A DNA stretch of 64,000 nucleotides, from contig NZ_WHOD01000070.1 in NCBI RefSeq assembly GCF_013141765.1, forward strand, positions 310,001-374,000, in the 5' to 3' direction. Under the pieces are notes generated by a model. It worked only from the letters and a program-made list of their open reading frames with translations. It was not told the origin of the DNA and did not search any database. Positions 42,885 through 52,203 of the stretch are shown piece by piece (position 1 is the stretch's first letter; the number at the start of each line of letters is the position of its first letter). Source of the stretch: Paenibacillus foliorum (GTDB lineage Bacteria > Bacillota > Bacilli > Paenibacillales > NBRC-103111). The position numbers were made by a program, and so were the translations under genes.

Positions 42885-44264
42885 TTATTTTTTCACATCG
42901 GTCTTTTCTGTCACATTAATGACATAAATGGTCGCACCCGAGTCATTACTAATCTGATAGGCCAACATACTTCCTGATTCCCACTTCACCAAAGTGACGA
43001 CATCCTTCTCAGCAACAGAACGATTAGTAGTAAATACGGCTTTACCCTGCTGATCTGTGATTACAACATGACGCTCGCTATTAATTGAAGCTGAATACAC
43101 CCCATCTGGAGAAGGCAAAGCTTGGGGAATAGCCGCCCTAATGCCGAAGGTTCCCATATTATCTGTTAAACCCGTCACATTCGAATCTAGATTGCCGCCC
43201 GTTATTCCTGCTTTCGGCTGTTCAGGAGCCGGTTTCAATGCAGGACCTTGAGGGACAGTTGCAGATATCTTGGGCGTCGTATCCTGCGCCATTGAAGATT
43301 GCGCATCTGAAGCTGCCGCTGCTGGAGTCTTATCCTGTTCCGCAGATTTTTTAGCTTCAGGAACAGCCCCCAGCGGTTGAGCAAACTTAGAGATCTGATC
43401 AATCGCCTTGATTTGATTCTCTTGGGGCTGAGAGCTTACAGCCTCTTGTTGAGTATTTCCCGAATCTACTGGTGCTTCCACAGGTTCTCCAGCTTTGCTC
43501 TTAGCAGCATCATCAGGCACCACCATGGTCGGAGACTGATTTCCCTGCTGCGCGTTATTACTCTTATCCTGCGCCGAAACAGGTGTTTGTTGCTTAGTCG
43601 GTGCCACTTCTTCATTCTTGGCAGCCTTCGCAGGCTCATCTGCTTTAGTTAATTCTTTGCCTGCTGGAGTTGCTGAAATCTTTGCCGAGCTCTCAGCTGA
43701 ATCGGGCTTAGATTCTGGAAGTGCAGACTTTTTGTCAACATTAACCGACTTGGATTGTTTGGCTGAATCTTGCTGCGCTGTACCTGTTGTGGAGAGTAAA
43801 CCGTCAGCATTTTTCATACTGCCGCTCTGCTGCTGTTGTTCAAAGACGAAGAAACCGAGAACCAGCCCCGCTGCCACTACTCCTCCAACAATTCGGGTAG
43901 AAACTAACCCACGCATTCGTCTGCGCCAGCCGACTAGTTCTTCTACGTTCGACTTGTTGTCTTCTGCCAGCGTTGTGTCCGGTACAATAGGAGCCGCTGC
44001 TGCGTGTCCTGTTAACAGAACATCGTCTACAGACATCCCCATGTCAATACGCTGCAGCTTAGGCATAATTGCATCAACTAAACTATAAGCCGGAGTGACT
44101 TTAGGAAGCTGCTCTAATTCATGCGACAGTGCAACCAGCCTTTGAAACAGCTCCGTGCAATCCGAGCACTGCTGCATATGTCCTAGCATCTGATTATATT
44201 CCATTTCATCGAGATCCTGATCGAGGTATCTCTGCATGAGTTCGATCACCTCTTGACACTTCAT
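42885..44264 (-). CDS. Zinc-finger anti-sigma factor (RsiW-like) with long linker
   Basis: 459 residues. N-terminal ZAS domain with C3 and the H29-x3-C33-x2-C36 motif (HMQQCSDC) that clamps an ECF sigma factor; one membrane helix at about 123-141; then an unusually long extracytoplasmic Ala/Gln/Lys/Pro/Ser-rich region (about 145-375) and a small C-terminal domain (SPDGVYSASINSERHVVITD) resembling beta-propeller-like strands. Lies 106 bases downstream of its sigma gene. Presumably proteolysed under envelope stress to release the sigma factor. The wall-spanning linker is far longer than in RsiW. Confidence 0.85.
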   Translation of the reverse strand: MKCQEVIELMQRYLDQDLDEMEYNQMLGHMQQCSDCTELFQRLVALSHELEQLPKVTPAYSLVDAIMPKLQRIDMGMSVDDVLLTGHAAAAPIVPDTTLAEDNKSNVEELVGWRRRMRGLVSTRIVGGVVAAGLVLGFFVFEQQQQSGSMKNADGLLSTTGTAQQDSAKQSKSVNVDKKSALPESKPDSAESSAKISATPAGKELTKADEPAKAAKNEEVAPTKQQTPVSAQDKSNNAQQGNQSPTMVVPDDAAKSKAGEPVEAPVDSGNTQQEAVSSQPQENQIKAIDQISKFAQPLGAVPEAKKSAEQDKTPAAAASDAQSSMAQDTTPKISATVPQGPALKPAPEQPKAGITGGNLDSNVTGLTDNMGTFGIRAAIPQALPSPDGVYSASINSERHVVITDQQGKAVFTTNRSVAEKDVVTLVKWESGSMLAYQISNDSGATIYVINVTEKTDVKK

Positions 44265-44370
44265 CCCCGCACACTACCTTTCTGATCGATTCAACAACTG
44301 ACATATACAATAACGAAGCATCGTAACAAGAATCCCCTAATTATTATGAACGGTTGTTTAAGTCTTCCGT

Positions 44371-44928
44371 TCAGCCGCGAATGATATCGCTTCGGGTCTT
44401 TTTGTAATCCTGCAATAACGTTTGTAATTGCTGCCTTGCCCTAAATAAATAAGACTTGACTGTGTTGATGGGCAAATCTAATGATTCGGCAATTTCGTTG
44501 TAGGAAAAATCCTGCAAATATCGCAGTACAACCACCGATCGATGATGTTCCGGCAGCTTATCAATCGCCTCTCTAATATCTTGGGCAATATACGCAGACA
44601 TAACCTCATCTTCAACTGTTTTATTTGCAGTAAAATTTAATTCATGTTGTTCTATAGAAACGGTGGGCTTGGTCCTTCGGAATTTATCAATGCATAAATT
44701 GGTAACAATCCGCTGCACCCATGTTTTAAACTGAGCTTTCTCTTCATAGGAATTAATTTTTGTATATATACGTAATAATGCTTCCTGTGCCGCATCCATA
44801 GCGTCCTGCTCATTTCCCAGAATGTAATAAGCAGTCCGGTACACATGATTTTCAATTTCACGCAGTAGGGTAATTAGAGCGTCGCGATCGCCCGACTGGG
44901 CAGCCTTTATCAGTTCTGGCGCTACCAC
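44371..44928 (-). CDS. ECF RNA polymerase sigma factor (SigW-like)
   Basis: 185 residues from GTG 44928, which has GAGAGGGGG about eight bases upstream; the TTG at 44949 precedes that site. Region 2 (YYILGNEQDAMDAAQEALLRIY, FKTWVQRIVTNLCIDKFRR) and region 4 (LPEHHRSVVVLRYLQDFSYNEIAESL, INTVKSYLFRARQQL) are complete and no sigma region 3 exists. Paired with an anti-sigma gene immediately downstream. Directs transcription of an envelope-stress regulon, judging by family. I could not place a convincing autoregulatory ECF promoter upstream. Confidence 0.92.
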   Translation of the reverse strand: MVAPELIKAAQSGDRDALITLLREIENHVYRTAYYILGNEQDAMDAAQEALLRIYTKINSYEEKAQFKTWVQRIVTNLCIDKFRRTKPTVSIEQHELNFTANKTVEDEVMSAYIAQDIREAIDKLPEHHRSVVVLRYLQDFSYNEIAESLDLPINTVKSYLFRARQQLQTLLQDYKKTRSDIIRG

Positions 44929-45219
44929 TGAGATCCCCCTCTCTTGCAACCTTATAAACGTTGCTTGGTTCCATAATGTTGCACTCTATTTTCAACTCAT
45001 ATGATCATTTCTATTAACTATTCTATAAGAATATCAAATTTTTAGTAGAAGGTACATATAAGGAGCATATTGGCAATGCTTATTAAAGATGATTGAATGT
45101 CGAACTAAGGAGATTTACACAAATATAATTGTTATGTTCACTAATGATTCCTGTCTGAATTTGTTATAAAATGATCAAAAGAAGATTTTATTGTCGAAAC
45201 ATTCGGGAGGGAAACTTTC
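44929..45219. other. Divergent gap between sigma factor and DUF2264 genes
   Basis: AT-rich stretch that must hold promoters for both genes. TATAAA at about 45164-45169 could be a plus-strand -10, without a good -35. No gene, hairpin or repeat family member seen. Confidence 0.4.
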
Positions 45220-46362
45220 ATGCCGCAAGCTAATGAAGATCGCATATATTGGATTGATACACTGAGCAGAATTGCCCAGCCTGTACTCCATCACTTATCA
45301 AATCGCAATTTAAAAGAAACAATGCCAATTGAAGGAAAACTGGATGACCGTCCCCTTTTCACCCATTTAGAAGCGCTTGGCAGACTTCTGACAGGAATGG
45401 CCCCCTGGCTTGAAACAGGAAGCCGTGAAGGTGAAGAAGGCCGTCTGCGCGAGCATTATGCGGTATGGGCACGTCAGGCTATCGATGCAGGAACGGATCC
45501 TTCCTCTCCGGATTTCATGAATTTTTCCGAGGGTCATCAGCCCATCGTAGATGCGGCTTTTCTAGCTCATGCCATCATACGTGCTCCACAAGAGCTATGG
45601 GAGAAGCTCGACCCGCGAGTTCAGCATAACGTTATTAACGCAATGAAGGCAACACGTACACGTAAGCCAGGATACAATAACTGGCTGCTGTTCTCAGCCA
45701 TGATTGAAGCTGTTATATACCGCGCAGGAGCTGATTGGGATCGCATGCGTGTTGACTACGCCCTCAGACAGCATGAATTATGGTATAAAGGCGACGGCAT
45801 ATATGGCGATGGCCCGGACTTCCATGCGGATTACTATAACAGCTTCGTGATTCAACCTATGCTGATTGATATCATTAATACCCTCGGCCATGAAGATTCC
45901 TTCTGGGCTGGAATGAAAGAAAATGTAACTAAGCGCGCTCAGCGGTACGCGACACAGCAAGAGCGCATGATCTCACCTGAGGGCACGTTCCCTGCTGTTG
46001 GCAGGTCATTGGCCTACCGCTTTGGAGCTTTTCAACTGCTAAGCCAGATTGCCCTGCAGCACCAGCTTGAAGCTACTCTGGAGCCTGCCCAAGTACGCTG
46101 TGCTTTGACGGCTGTTATACGCCGAATGATCGAAGCGCCAGGCACCTTTGATGAGAATGGCTGGCTGACCATCGGCTTCTGCGGCCACCAACCGGAGGTC
46201 GGGGAACCCTATATCTCTACTGGAAGCTTGTATTTGTGCGCAGCAGCTTTTCTACCGCTTGGCTTACCTCAAGATGATCCTTTCTGGCAAGGAGAAGCGG
46301 ATTGGACAGCCAAGAAAGCCTGGAGCGGACAAAGCTTCCCTATCGATAAAGCTTTGTACTAA
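45220..46362 (+). CDS. DUF2264 family protein, putative glycan-active (alpha/alpha)-barrel
   Basis: 380 residues, no signal peptide. The early motif FTHLEALGRLLTGMAPWLE and the central GDGPDFHADYYNSFVIQPML are characteristic of DUF2264, a family predicted to fold as an (alpha/alpha)6 barrel related to unsaturated glucuronyl hydrolases or polysaccharide lyases. Reaction not established. CGGGAGGG precedes the ATG. Stand-alone, divergent from the sigma factor gene and followed by a perfect terminator palindrome. Cytoplasmic location suggests work on imported oligosaccharides; inference. Confidence 0.82.
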   Translation: MPQANEDRIYWIDTLSRIAQPVLHHLSNRNLKETMPIEGKLDDRPLFTHLEALGRLLTGMAPWLETGSREGEEGRLREHYAVWARQAIDAGTDPSSPDFMNFSEGHQPIVDAAFLAHAIIRAPQELWEKLDPRVQHNVINAMKATRTRKPGYNNWLLFSAMIEAVIYRAGADWDRMRVDYALRQHELWYKGDGIYGDGPDFHADYYNSFVIQPMLIDIINTLGHEDSFWAGMKENVTKRAQRYATQQERMISPEGTFPAVGRSLAYRFGAFQLLSQIALQHQLEATLEPAQVRCALTAVIRRMIEAPGTFDENGWLTIGFCGHQPEVGEPYISTGSLYLCAAAFLPLGLPQDDPFWQGEADWTAKKAWSGQSFPIDKALY

Positions 46363-46416
46363 TATTGTATTTCTGTTGTCTATACTTACATGCTTGGATA
46401 AATATATATGCGAGTT

Positions 46417-46446
46417 AAAAAGGAGCTGCCGCGGCAGCTCCTTTTT
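46417..46446. terminator. Bidirectional terminator, perfect 30-bp palindrome
   Basis: AAAAAGGAGCTGCCG followed immediately by its exact reverse complement, with T5 on both strands. Lies between the convergent DUF2264 and SLH genes and should serve both. Confidence 0.92.
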
Positions 46447-46503
46447 ATGAGATGTTCTTAGATAACCAGTAAATGAGCTTCCAAACAAATGACAATGAAA
46501 CGG

Positions 46504-47202
46504 TTAACTGGTTTTCTCCATTTGCTTAATCGAAGGACCGCAGCCACAATACGTTACAGTTATCTCATCCAAGCTTAGCAGGAGCATTCGACGATTAGCA
46601 GGCAGCGTACCGAAGAAAGGCTCTTCAGAACGTAGAAAAGCAAACAGATGCTTAGATAAAGCGACATGATGTTTCGCATACTGAGAAACTGTTCCATCCT
46701 CTCTCTCTATCTTAGTTTCTCTCGCATCTGCATCTTTATTTAAGCTGCGAATCGCAAATATCGCTAATTGTTCCCTAGTCACCCTACCACTAGGATCGAA
46801 CAGATTGTTACCTATTCCATCGGTAATATCCACCCTCCTAATAGCTTCTATATAAGGAAGAGCATAACCGTAGACCGAATCATTTACCGATACATCGCTA
46901 AAACTCGAGGTTTTCAATGTAGGGTCTATCTTTAATCCTACAGTAAAAGCAATAATCTTGGCGAACTCGGCGCGACTTATCGTTTCATTTACCCCGAACT
47001 CATCCTCCGATATTCCCTCAAAGTATCCTTTGGCTAGCCATTTGTCTATTTTTACCTTCAATGATGCATCCAAATCCTTGAGGTCTTTGAAGTCTGCTGA
47101 TGTTTTGGGCTTCGGTTTCGATTCAGCTGCTTGCGTCACTCCATTTCCAGTCACAAAAGCAAGTGTCAAACTTAAGAAGACTATCAAAAATGACTTCCTC
47201 AT
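46504..47202 (-). CDS. Secreted SLH-domain protein
   Basis: 232 residues. Signal peptide 1-26 (TQAAES). Repeated S-layer homology units, which bind pyruvylated secondary cell-wall polymer: KGYFEGISEDEFGVNETISRAEF (first), SSFSDVSVNDSVYGYALPYIEA ... FDPSGRVTREQLAIFAIRSL (second), and a degenerate third (VSQYAKHHVALSKHLFAF ... LPANRRMLLLSLDE). There is no further effector domain; the tail ends VTYCGCGPSIKQ with a Cys-Gly-Cys. Starts 13 bases after the EamA transporter with GAGGTGAGG, so the two are co-transcribed. Role unknown, perhaps wall-anchored cofactor. Confidence 0.85.
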   Translation of the reverse strand: MRKSFLIVFLSLTLAFVTGNGVTQAAESKPKPKTSADFKDLKDLDASLKVKIDKWLAKGYFEGISEDEFGVNETISRAEFAKIIAFTVGLKIDPTLKTSSFSDVSVNDSVYGYALPYIEAIRRVDITDGIGNNLFDPSGRVTREQLAIFAIRSLNKDADARETKIEREDGTVSQYAKHHVALSKHLFAFLRSEEPFFGTLPANRRMLLLSLDEITVTYCGCGPSIKQMEKTS

Positions 47203-47215
47203 GCCCTCACCTCTT

Positions 47216-48142
47216 TCAAAGTGCTGTTTTCCCTTTAATGACTGACGTTTTAGCAGGCGATCTACCTATCTTCTTTTCCGATACAAAAACACCAAGTAAA
47301 ATAATAACGACACCCAACCATTGCAAGGTGCCCTGTGATTCTTGAAGCAGCAGAGCTGAGCATACGATTACAACCGGAAGTTCGACTGCCCCGAGTACTG
47401 AAGCTAATCCGGTCTCAATGAAAGGCGCCCCTTTGGCTAAGAAATACGACGGCACAATCATTCCGAATACGCTCATCAAGCAAGCCCAATACCACAGTCC
47501 CTTATCCAACGAGCCGTTCCACAGAAATTGTGGAGGCATTAGAATAAATACAATCATCATGGCCCCAGTCACAACCCATGTGCTTCGTACCAATGGTGGA
47601 AAATGAGTAGCTACCCTACCGCTGAAGCAAATAAACAATGTGTAGCACACTGCTGCTAATAGTCCTAGTGCAACCCCGCCCAAATTAACGCCTTCCCATG
47701 ATCCAGAAAGAACGCCTGAGGATAGCAAGGTTCCTATAAGGACAAGCACCATAGCCAGCCACTGAAAGCGGTTAGGCGCTTTTTTATCCAGCAGCCAGCC
47801 AAGCAGCATCCCCATCCATGTAAATTGAAATAAGAGTAAAACTGCAAACGAAGCATCCAAGACCTGCAAAGAAAGATAATAAAAATATCCTGTCAATCCC
47901 GTGAAAACCCCGCTAAACAACAGTTTCAGAACGGTTCCGAGTGTAATTCCTTTCATTTTGCGCAGCTGAGGCAAACAAATCAACCAAAGAGCAATAAATC
48001 CAAAGAAATTTTGACTTCCTATAATCTCTCCAGGTGTAAACCCATTCTGATAACCAAGCTTAACTAATGTTGATAACACGCCATATGAAGCTGCGCCCAA
48101 CAACACGAGCCAGATTGCTGTCCAACGATTCAATGATGTCAT
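47216..48142 (-). CDS. EamA/DMT-family transporter
   Basis: 308 residues with ten predicted membrane helices in two EamA halves (about 10-140 and 150-295). N-terminal LLGAASYGVLSTLVKLGYQNGFTPGEI and second-half GAVELPVVIVCSALLLQES fit the drug/metabolite transporter superfamily, usually exporters of amino acids, nucleosides or drugs. Substrate unknown. First gene of a two-gene unit with the SLH protein; short C-terminal basic tail. Confidence 0.88.
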   Translation of the reverse strand: MTSLNRWTAIWLVLLGAASYGVLSTLVKLGYQNGFTPGEIIGSQNFFGFIALWLICLPQLRKMKGITLGTVLKLLFSGVFTGLTGYFYYLSLQVLDASFAVLLLFQFTWMGMLLGWLLDKKAPNRFQWLAMVLVLIGTLLSSGVLSGSWEGVNLGGVALGLLAAVCYTLFICFSGRVATHFPPLVRSTWVVTGAMMIVFILMPPQFLWNGSLDKGLWYWACLMSVFGMIVPSYFLAKGAPFIETGLASVLGAVELPVVIVCSALLLQESQGTLQWLGVVIILLGVFVSEKKIGRSPAKTSVIKGKTAL

Positions 48143-48390
48143 TTCACATATCCTTTTTTATTAAAACCCTCACCCACCCATGAGATCCCCAAAGAGATGC
48201 ACACATCAGGAAGTCTAACAGAAGGCCTGAGATTTTTCAAGAAATAGGGATTGGGTTTGAACCCGAAATAAATTAGCCATTTTTGACAGCGAGCTTCGAC
48301 AGTATCCTTAGAACAATTCCTTTACTATGAAACTATAATATGAAATTCAAATCTCAACCTAGCATTTACTTTTAAAAGGAGGCCGTTCCC
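48143..48390. other. Divergent gap between EamA and coiled-coil genes
   Basis: 248 bases. A TATAAT at about 48344-48349 lies upstream of the plus-strand gene and is a plausible -10, with only weak -35 matches. No repeat or RNA gene recognised. Confidence 0.35.
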
Positions 48391-48837
48391 GTGATGCAAG
48401 AAGTAATCCGTAAAGAGGAATTAATGCTGCAGATCTCATCGGATTCCCATAAGCCCAAAAAGCCAGATAGAGAGCAATTAGAGCAATCTAAAAATCCAGA
48501 TCCACCAAAAAATCCGAAGCTCACGATGAAGCTACTACACGAGCTCATAAAAGAGCTGCAACAAGAGAATGCCAACCTTTACCAACATATAAACGAATTA
48601 GAACAGCAATTGAATCAATTTATTCAAACTCAAGGAGCAGTGGCGGCAGCTGCTGAAATGTCGAATCTAACCGATACTGTGAACAGAGGTGGGATGGAAG
48701 CAACTCCTTATCCCGCAATACCGAAATCTATACTTATCTCCCGTTCCGAACGACATCCAACTCCCAAAAGGAAGTCATTGGGGGATTTATGGGATTTACT
48801 GTTCCGCCCCTCGCCACAGCGCCACAATAGAATCTGA
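48391..48837 (+). CDS. Small coiled-coil protein, unknown function
   Basis: 148 residues, hydrophilic, no signal or membrane segment. Lys/Pro-rich region (about 20-44, KPKKPDREQLEQSKNPDPPK) followed by a strong coiled coil (about 46-80, LLHELIKELQQENANLYQHI), then a basic tail with RSERHPTPKRKS. AAGGAGG lies eight bases before GTG 48391; the adjacent ATG 48394 is an equal alternative. Convergent with comEC. The real ribosome site and clean heptads argue it is a gene; no family recognised. Confidence 0.65.
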   Translation: MMQEVIRKEELMLQISSDSHKPKKPDREQLEQSKNPDPPKNPKLTMKLLHELIKELQQENANLYQHINELEQQLNQFIQTQGAVAAAAEMSNLTDTVNRGGMEATPYPAIPKSILISRSERHPTPKRKSLGDLWDLLFRPSPQRHNRI

Positions 48838-48887
48838 GATTTCAATAGATGATTCTTAATAATTTACTCTAACCCAGGTTGGCAACG

Positions 48888-51518
48888 CTAATTAAGAGCA
48901 TGATCTTCATTCCTTATTAGCTTCGTACGAACTTGAATCTTACCGTCCTTGACTCTCATCTGAACCTCACCGTTCCTATCGGTCCGTAAAATGCTCACAT
49001 CCCGCTCCTCCAATCGACTGAGCACTTGCGGGTTCGGATGACCATACGAATTGAGTAAACCCACGCTAATGACAGCCAACCGAGGCTTCCAAGAATCCAG
49101 CCAGGCTGTACTAGACGATGTTTTACTTCCGTGATGTGCTACTTTTAGCACATCTATATTTGTCGCTATCGTCGTCATCGTGATCTTCCTTTGCACATTC
49201 GGGGCCGCGAAGTTAATATTAGCCGAAGCTGCTGAGGGAACGGGGGGTATGATCAGATTCCAGTCCGCCTCAAGCATACGTAATACGGCTGTTTCTGAAG
49301 CCTGATCCATATCACCGGTAAATAGCCACCTCGTCCCAGACATCTCCATCATAAAAACAACTGATTCCTCGTTCTGCTCCTTTTCCAGCCGCAGCCCCCC
49401 AGCAGCATCCCAAGGTACAGGGGCCAGCATACTAAGAACCGTTTCGGAATCTGCTTGAAGCCTATCTCCTGCAAAAGCCTTAACCAGCTTGACCTGCTTG
49501 TCCAAAGCAGTCTGGAATAGCTTCTCCACTCCGATTCCCGGCTTGAAGGTACCATTGAAAATAAGCTTGCTCACCGGTATTTGTTCTAAAACTGCTTGCA
49601 ATCCACCAATATGATCCGCATCCTGATGAGTGACGATCAAATAATCGATCCTCTGGATTCCGCGCTTCTTCAATAGTGGGACAAGCAGCTTCCGGCCAAC
49701 CTCATAGGAATCCTTGCGCTGCTTCCACTCATCACCTGGTTTACGAAATGAAATCGTGCCGCCGCCATCCACTAGAATAACTCTACGGTTCTGGGGAGTT
49801 GTTATTATTATGCTGTCCCCCTGACCCACATCGATAAAATCAACCTGTCCCTCACGTTTCCACAGCTCAGGCTTGTAACCGAGTCCCAGCAATAGCAGCA
49901 GTGATAAAATACAAATGGGCAAACCAACTATAGAAGCAGCATTCTGTATACGCAAGGCTTGAATGCTCTTCCTTGTAAGATTAAGCGATAGCATTGGACC
50001 TTGGTGCTCGTTCTTTTTGCGCTTCTTTTGGAGCAAAAACCAAACAAATGCTGTACAGCTTGCATAGTAGCAAACTATCCAACCGATGCCAGGTGTAGGC
50101 CAAATAGTTTGAAACCAATCCCACCGGCTAGACATGTCAACCAGATCAAATATCCACCCATTAATCTGAGCTATAATCCATGCGACGGCTTTTCCAGCTG
50201 GCACATATGCGAAACCAAGGATTAAAGCTGCTGTTCCACCTGGCATGGTTACCATACTGAATATGGGCACAAGGAAGAAGTTAGCCAGGAATGACAGCAA
50301 CGAAAACTGATTGAAATAATAAATAGAAACCGGAAACGAAACGCATTGCGCAACAAGTGTGATCGAAACAGCATTTCTCCAGACAGTGGAGCGGATTGGC
50401 AAAAGGCTATTGACAGGAGGTACCCCTATAATTAACCCGATGGTTACTAAAAAAGATAGCTGAAAGCTCACATCCAACATAAAATATGGCTCCCATATCA
50501 ACATGCCAAGTCCCACCAGCAGCACAGTATGCAAGCCATCCTTGAGAGTATGCCGATAGGCTGCATATAATGCAAGCATCGCCATTAAGCCTGCCCGAAT
50601 GATAGATGGAGAAGCACCCGTTACAGCAATATAGAAAGGCATTAAGGTAATGGCAGTCAATAAATACGTCTCTCTAGTGAACCTCAGCCTGCGCATTAGC
50701 CATAATAAACAAGTCAAAAATATAGCTACATTTAGACCAGACACTGCTAAGATGTGAGTCAAGCCGAGCTGTGAAAACTGCTGAAATTGCAGCGGATCCA
50801 TATCATCCGTTACTCCGATCAGCATGCTTTTCATAAAACCCGTTTGCTCCGCCGGAAAGATCCTGCCAATTCCCTCCCCAAGCATTTCCCTAAATTGATC
50901 ATTCCACCTCATAACAATGTCCCAGGTCCACGAATTAGATGGGACTATTTTAACCTGATTAGCTCCTTTCACAGTCAATTGCCAATGAACATGCTTAAAC
51001 CGCAAAAAACTGCGATAATCAAAACCGTCAAAGTTCCGCGCCTCTCCGGGCAGTTGTAAGGTACCCGTCAATCCAACATGATCCCCCCGCTGCCAAGTTT
51101 GAGCCGTGTACTGCTCTTCCTTGCTTAACAGCTTTATGGATACTGCAAACAGCTCACCCTCATCCCGGTCTGAACGTACCGTAAAGGAGGCTTTATCTCC
51201 ATCCACATCAACCCTTGTTGTTATCAAGCCATCTAACCCGTAAGGAATCTCCTTCTGCTTCTCTGCTGCTTCCACAGATATGGAAAGCTTGGTCTGATTA
51301 TGACGATCATAATCTTCATAATAACCTGCTGAAATCATTATAATAAGCAGACAGCACATAGCTGTTCTTCCTGGAACTCGTGTAAACCAAAGCCCAATTG
51401 CAGCAATCCCCAAAAATAAACTTATGTACACGGACAACCAATCCCATTGAACACTGAATGCCAGCACATAACCAGCTGTCCATAGCAACGCAGCTGCAAC
51501 CACTGGCCGACGACTCAC
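48888..51518 (-). CDS. comEC: DNA-uptake channel ComEC/Rec2
   Basis: ComEC forms the membrane channel that admits single-stranded DNA in transformation. 876 residues: N-terminal helices and soluble OB-like domain (about 1-230), Competence domain with many helices (about 240-560, starting LTHILAVSGLNVAIFLTCLL), and a C-terminal metallo-beta-lactamase domain (IDVGQGDSIIITTP, VTHQDADHIGGL, KVAHHGSKTSSS). GTG start at 51518 behind AAAGGAGGTGGG. A terminator separates it from comEB, so it has partly independent expression here. Confidence 0.96.
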   Translation of the reverse strand: MSRRPVVAAALLWTAGYVLAFSVQWDWLSVYISLFLGIAAIGLWFTRVPGRTAMCCLLIIMISAGYYEDYDRHNQTKLSISVEAAEKQKEIPYGLDGLITTRVDVDGDKASFTVRSDRDEGELFAVSIKLLSKEEQYTAQTWQRGDHVGLTGTLQLPGEARNFDGFDYRSFLRFKHVHWQLTVKGANQVKIVPSNSWTWDIVMRWNDQFREMLGEGIGRIFPAEQTGFMKSMLIGVTDDMDPLQFQQFSQLGLTHILAVSGLNVAIFLTCLLWLMRRLRFTRETYLLTAITLMPFYIAVTGASPSIIRAGLMAMLALYAAYRHTLKDGLHTVLLVGLGMLIWEPYFMLDVSFQLSFLVTIGLIIGVPPVNSLLPIRSTVWRNAVSITLVAQCVSFPVSIYYFNQFSLLSFLANFFLVPIFSMVTMPGGTAALILGFAYVPAGKAVAWIIAQINGWIFDLVDMSSRWDWFQTIWPTPGIGWIVCYYASCTAFVWFLLQKKRKKNEHQGPMLSLNLTRKSIQALRIQNAASIVGLPICILSLLLLLGLGYKPELWKREGQVDFIDVGQGDSIIITTPQNRRVILVDGGGTISFRKPGDEWKQRKDSYEVGRKLLVPLLKKRGIQRIDYLIVTHQDADHIGGLQAVLEQIPVSKLIFNGTFKPGIGVEKLFQTALDKQVKLVKAFAGDRLQADSETVLSMLAPVPWDAAGGLRLEKEQNEESVVFMMEMSGTRWLFTGDMDQASETAVLRMLEADWNLIIPPVPSAASANINFAAPNVQRKITMTTIATNIDVLKVAHHGSKTSSSTAWLDSWKPRLAVISVGLLNSYGHPNPQVLSRLEERDVSILRTDRNGEVQMRVKDGKIQVRTKLIRNEDHALN

Positions 51519-51545
51519 AAGCAGCCCACCTCCTTTCCCAGAAAC

Positions 51546-51597
51546 AACAAAAAGAACCTCTCCCGCAAATCACTACGATTGCGTCAAGAGGTTCTTC
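51546..51597 (-). terminator. Terminator between comEB and comEC
   Basis: Minus strand AAGAACCTCT ... AGAGGTTCTT (25-base loop) followed by TTTTGTTGTTT. It would block read-through from metY-comEB into comEC. Confidence 0.8.
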
Positions 51598-51674
51598 CTC
51601 AAAGTTACATTACCGTATTCATTGAACAAAAAAGTTTGAGGATTATAGATCCACTAACCCACTGCTAAGCTGCC

Positions 51675-52187
51675 TTAATTCTGTACTTCTGATACTGTGC
51701 CAACCGGAGGCTCGTACGTTTCTAGCCGACGGAAGGTGATGCCTTTTTGCTGCATTAAAGTTTTAAATTTATCGCTGTCTTTCGGGTAGGGTCTATGGTA
51801 CACAATTTCGATAATTCCGCTGTTAGCAAGCATATTGGCGCAGGTCCAGCAGGGTTGATCTGTCACATAAACAACTGAACGCTCACGATCCTTCGGATCC
51901 GTAAACAGCAGAAGGTTCTGTTCAGCATGAATGGTACGGATGCAGCGCTGCTTCTTTACAACCTGTTCGGCCCCGTCCTGATCTGCAAGCTCGTATTCCT
52001 CGACCAGCATGCAGCCTGCTTCAGAGCAATCCGGAACTCCCATAGGTGCCCCGTTATAGGCTGCTCCAAGCAGCTTCTTCCCTTGAACCAGCACCGCCCC
52101 CACATGCCTGCGGCTGCAGCGTGATCTTGTCGAAGCCATATAAGCCATATCCAGAAAATAAGTGTCCCAGTCTTTGCGTGTTGTCAT
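51675..52187 (-). CDS. comEB: ComE operon protein 2, dCMP deaminase family
   Basis: 170 residues. Zinc-deaminase motifs: HAEQNLLLF (His and catalytic Glu) and PCWTCANML (P-C-x-x-C), plus RRHVGAVLVQGKKLLG. dCMP deaminases make dUMP; ComEB's exact competence role is minor or unclear. Sixteen bases after metY with GGAG before the ATG. Family-typical extra Cys/His (DCSEAGC) near residue 55. Confidence 0.95.
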   Translation of the reverse strand: MTTRKDWDTYFLDMAYMASTRSRCSRRHVGAVLVQGKKLLGAAYNGAPMGVPDCSEAGCMLVEEYELADQDGAEQVVKKQRCIRTIHAEQNLLLFTDPKDRERSVVYVTDQPCWTCANMLANSGIIEIVYHRPYPKDSDKFKTLMQQKGITFRRLETYEPPVGTVSEVQN

Positions 52188-52203
52188 TAGATAATATCTC
52201 CGT

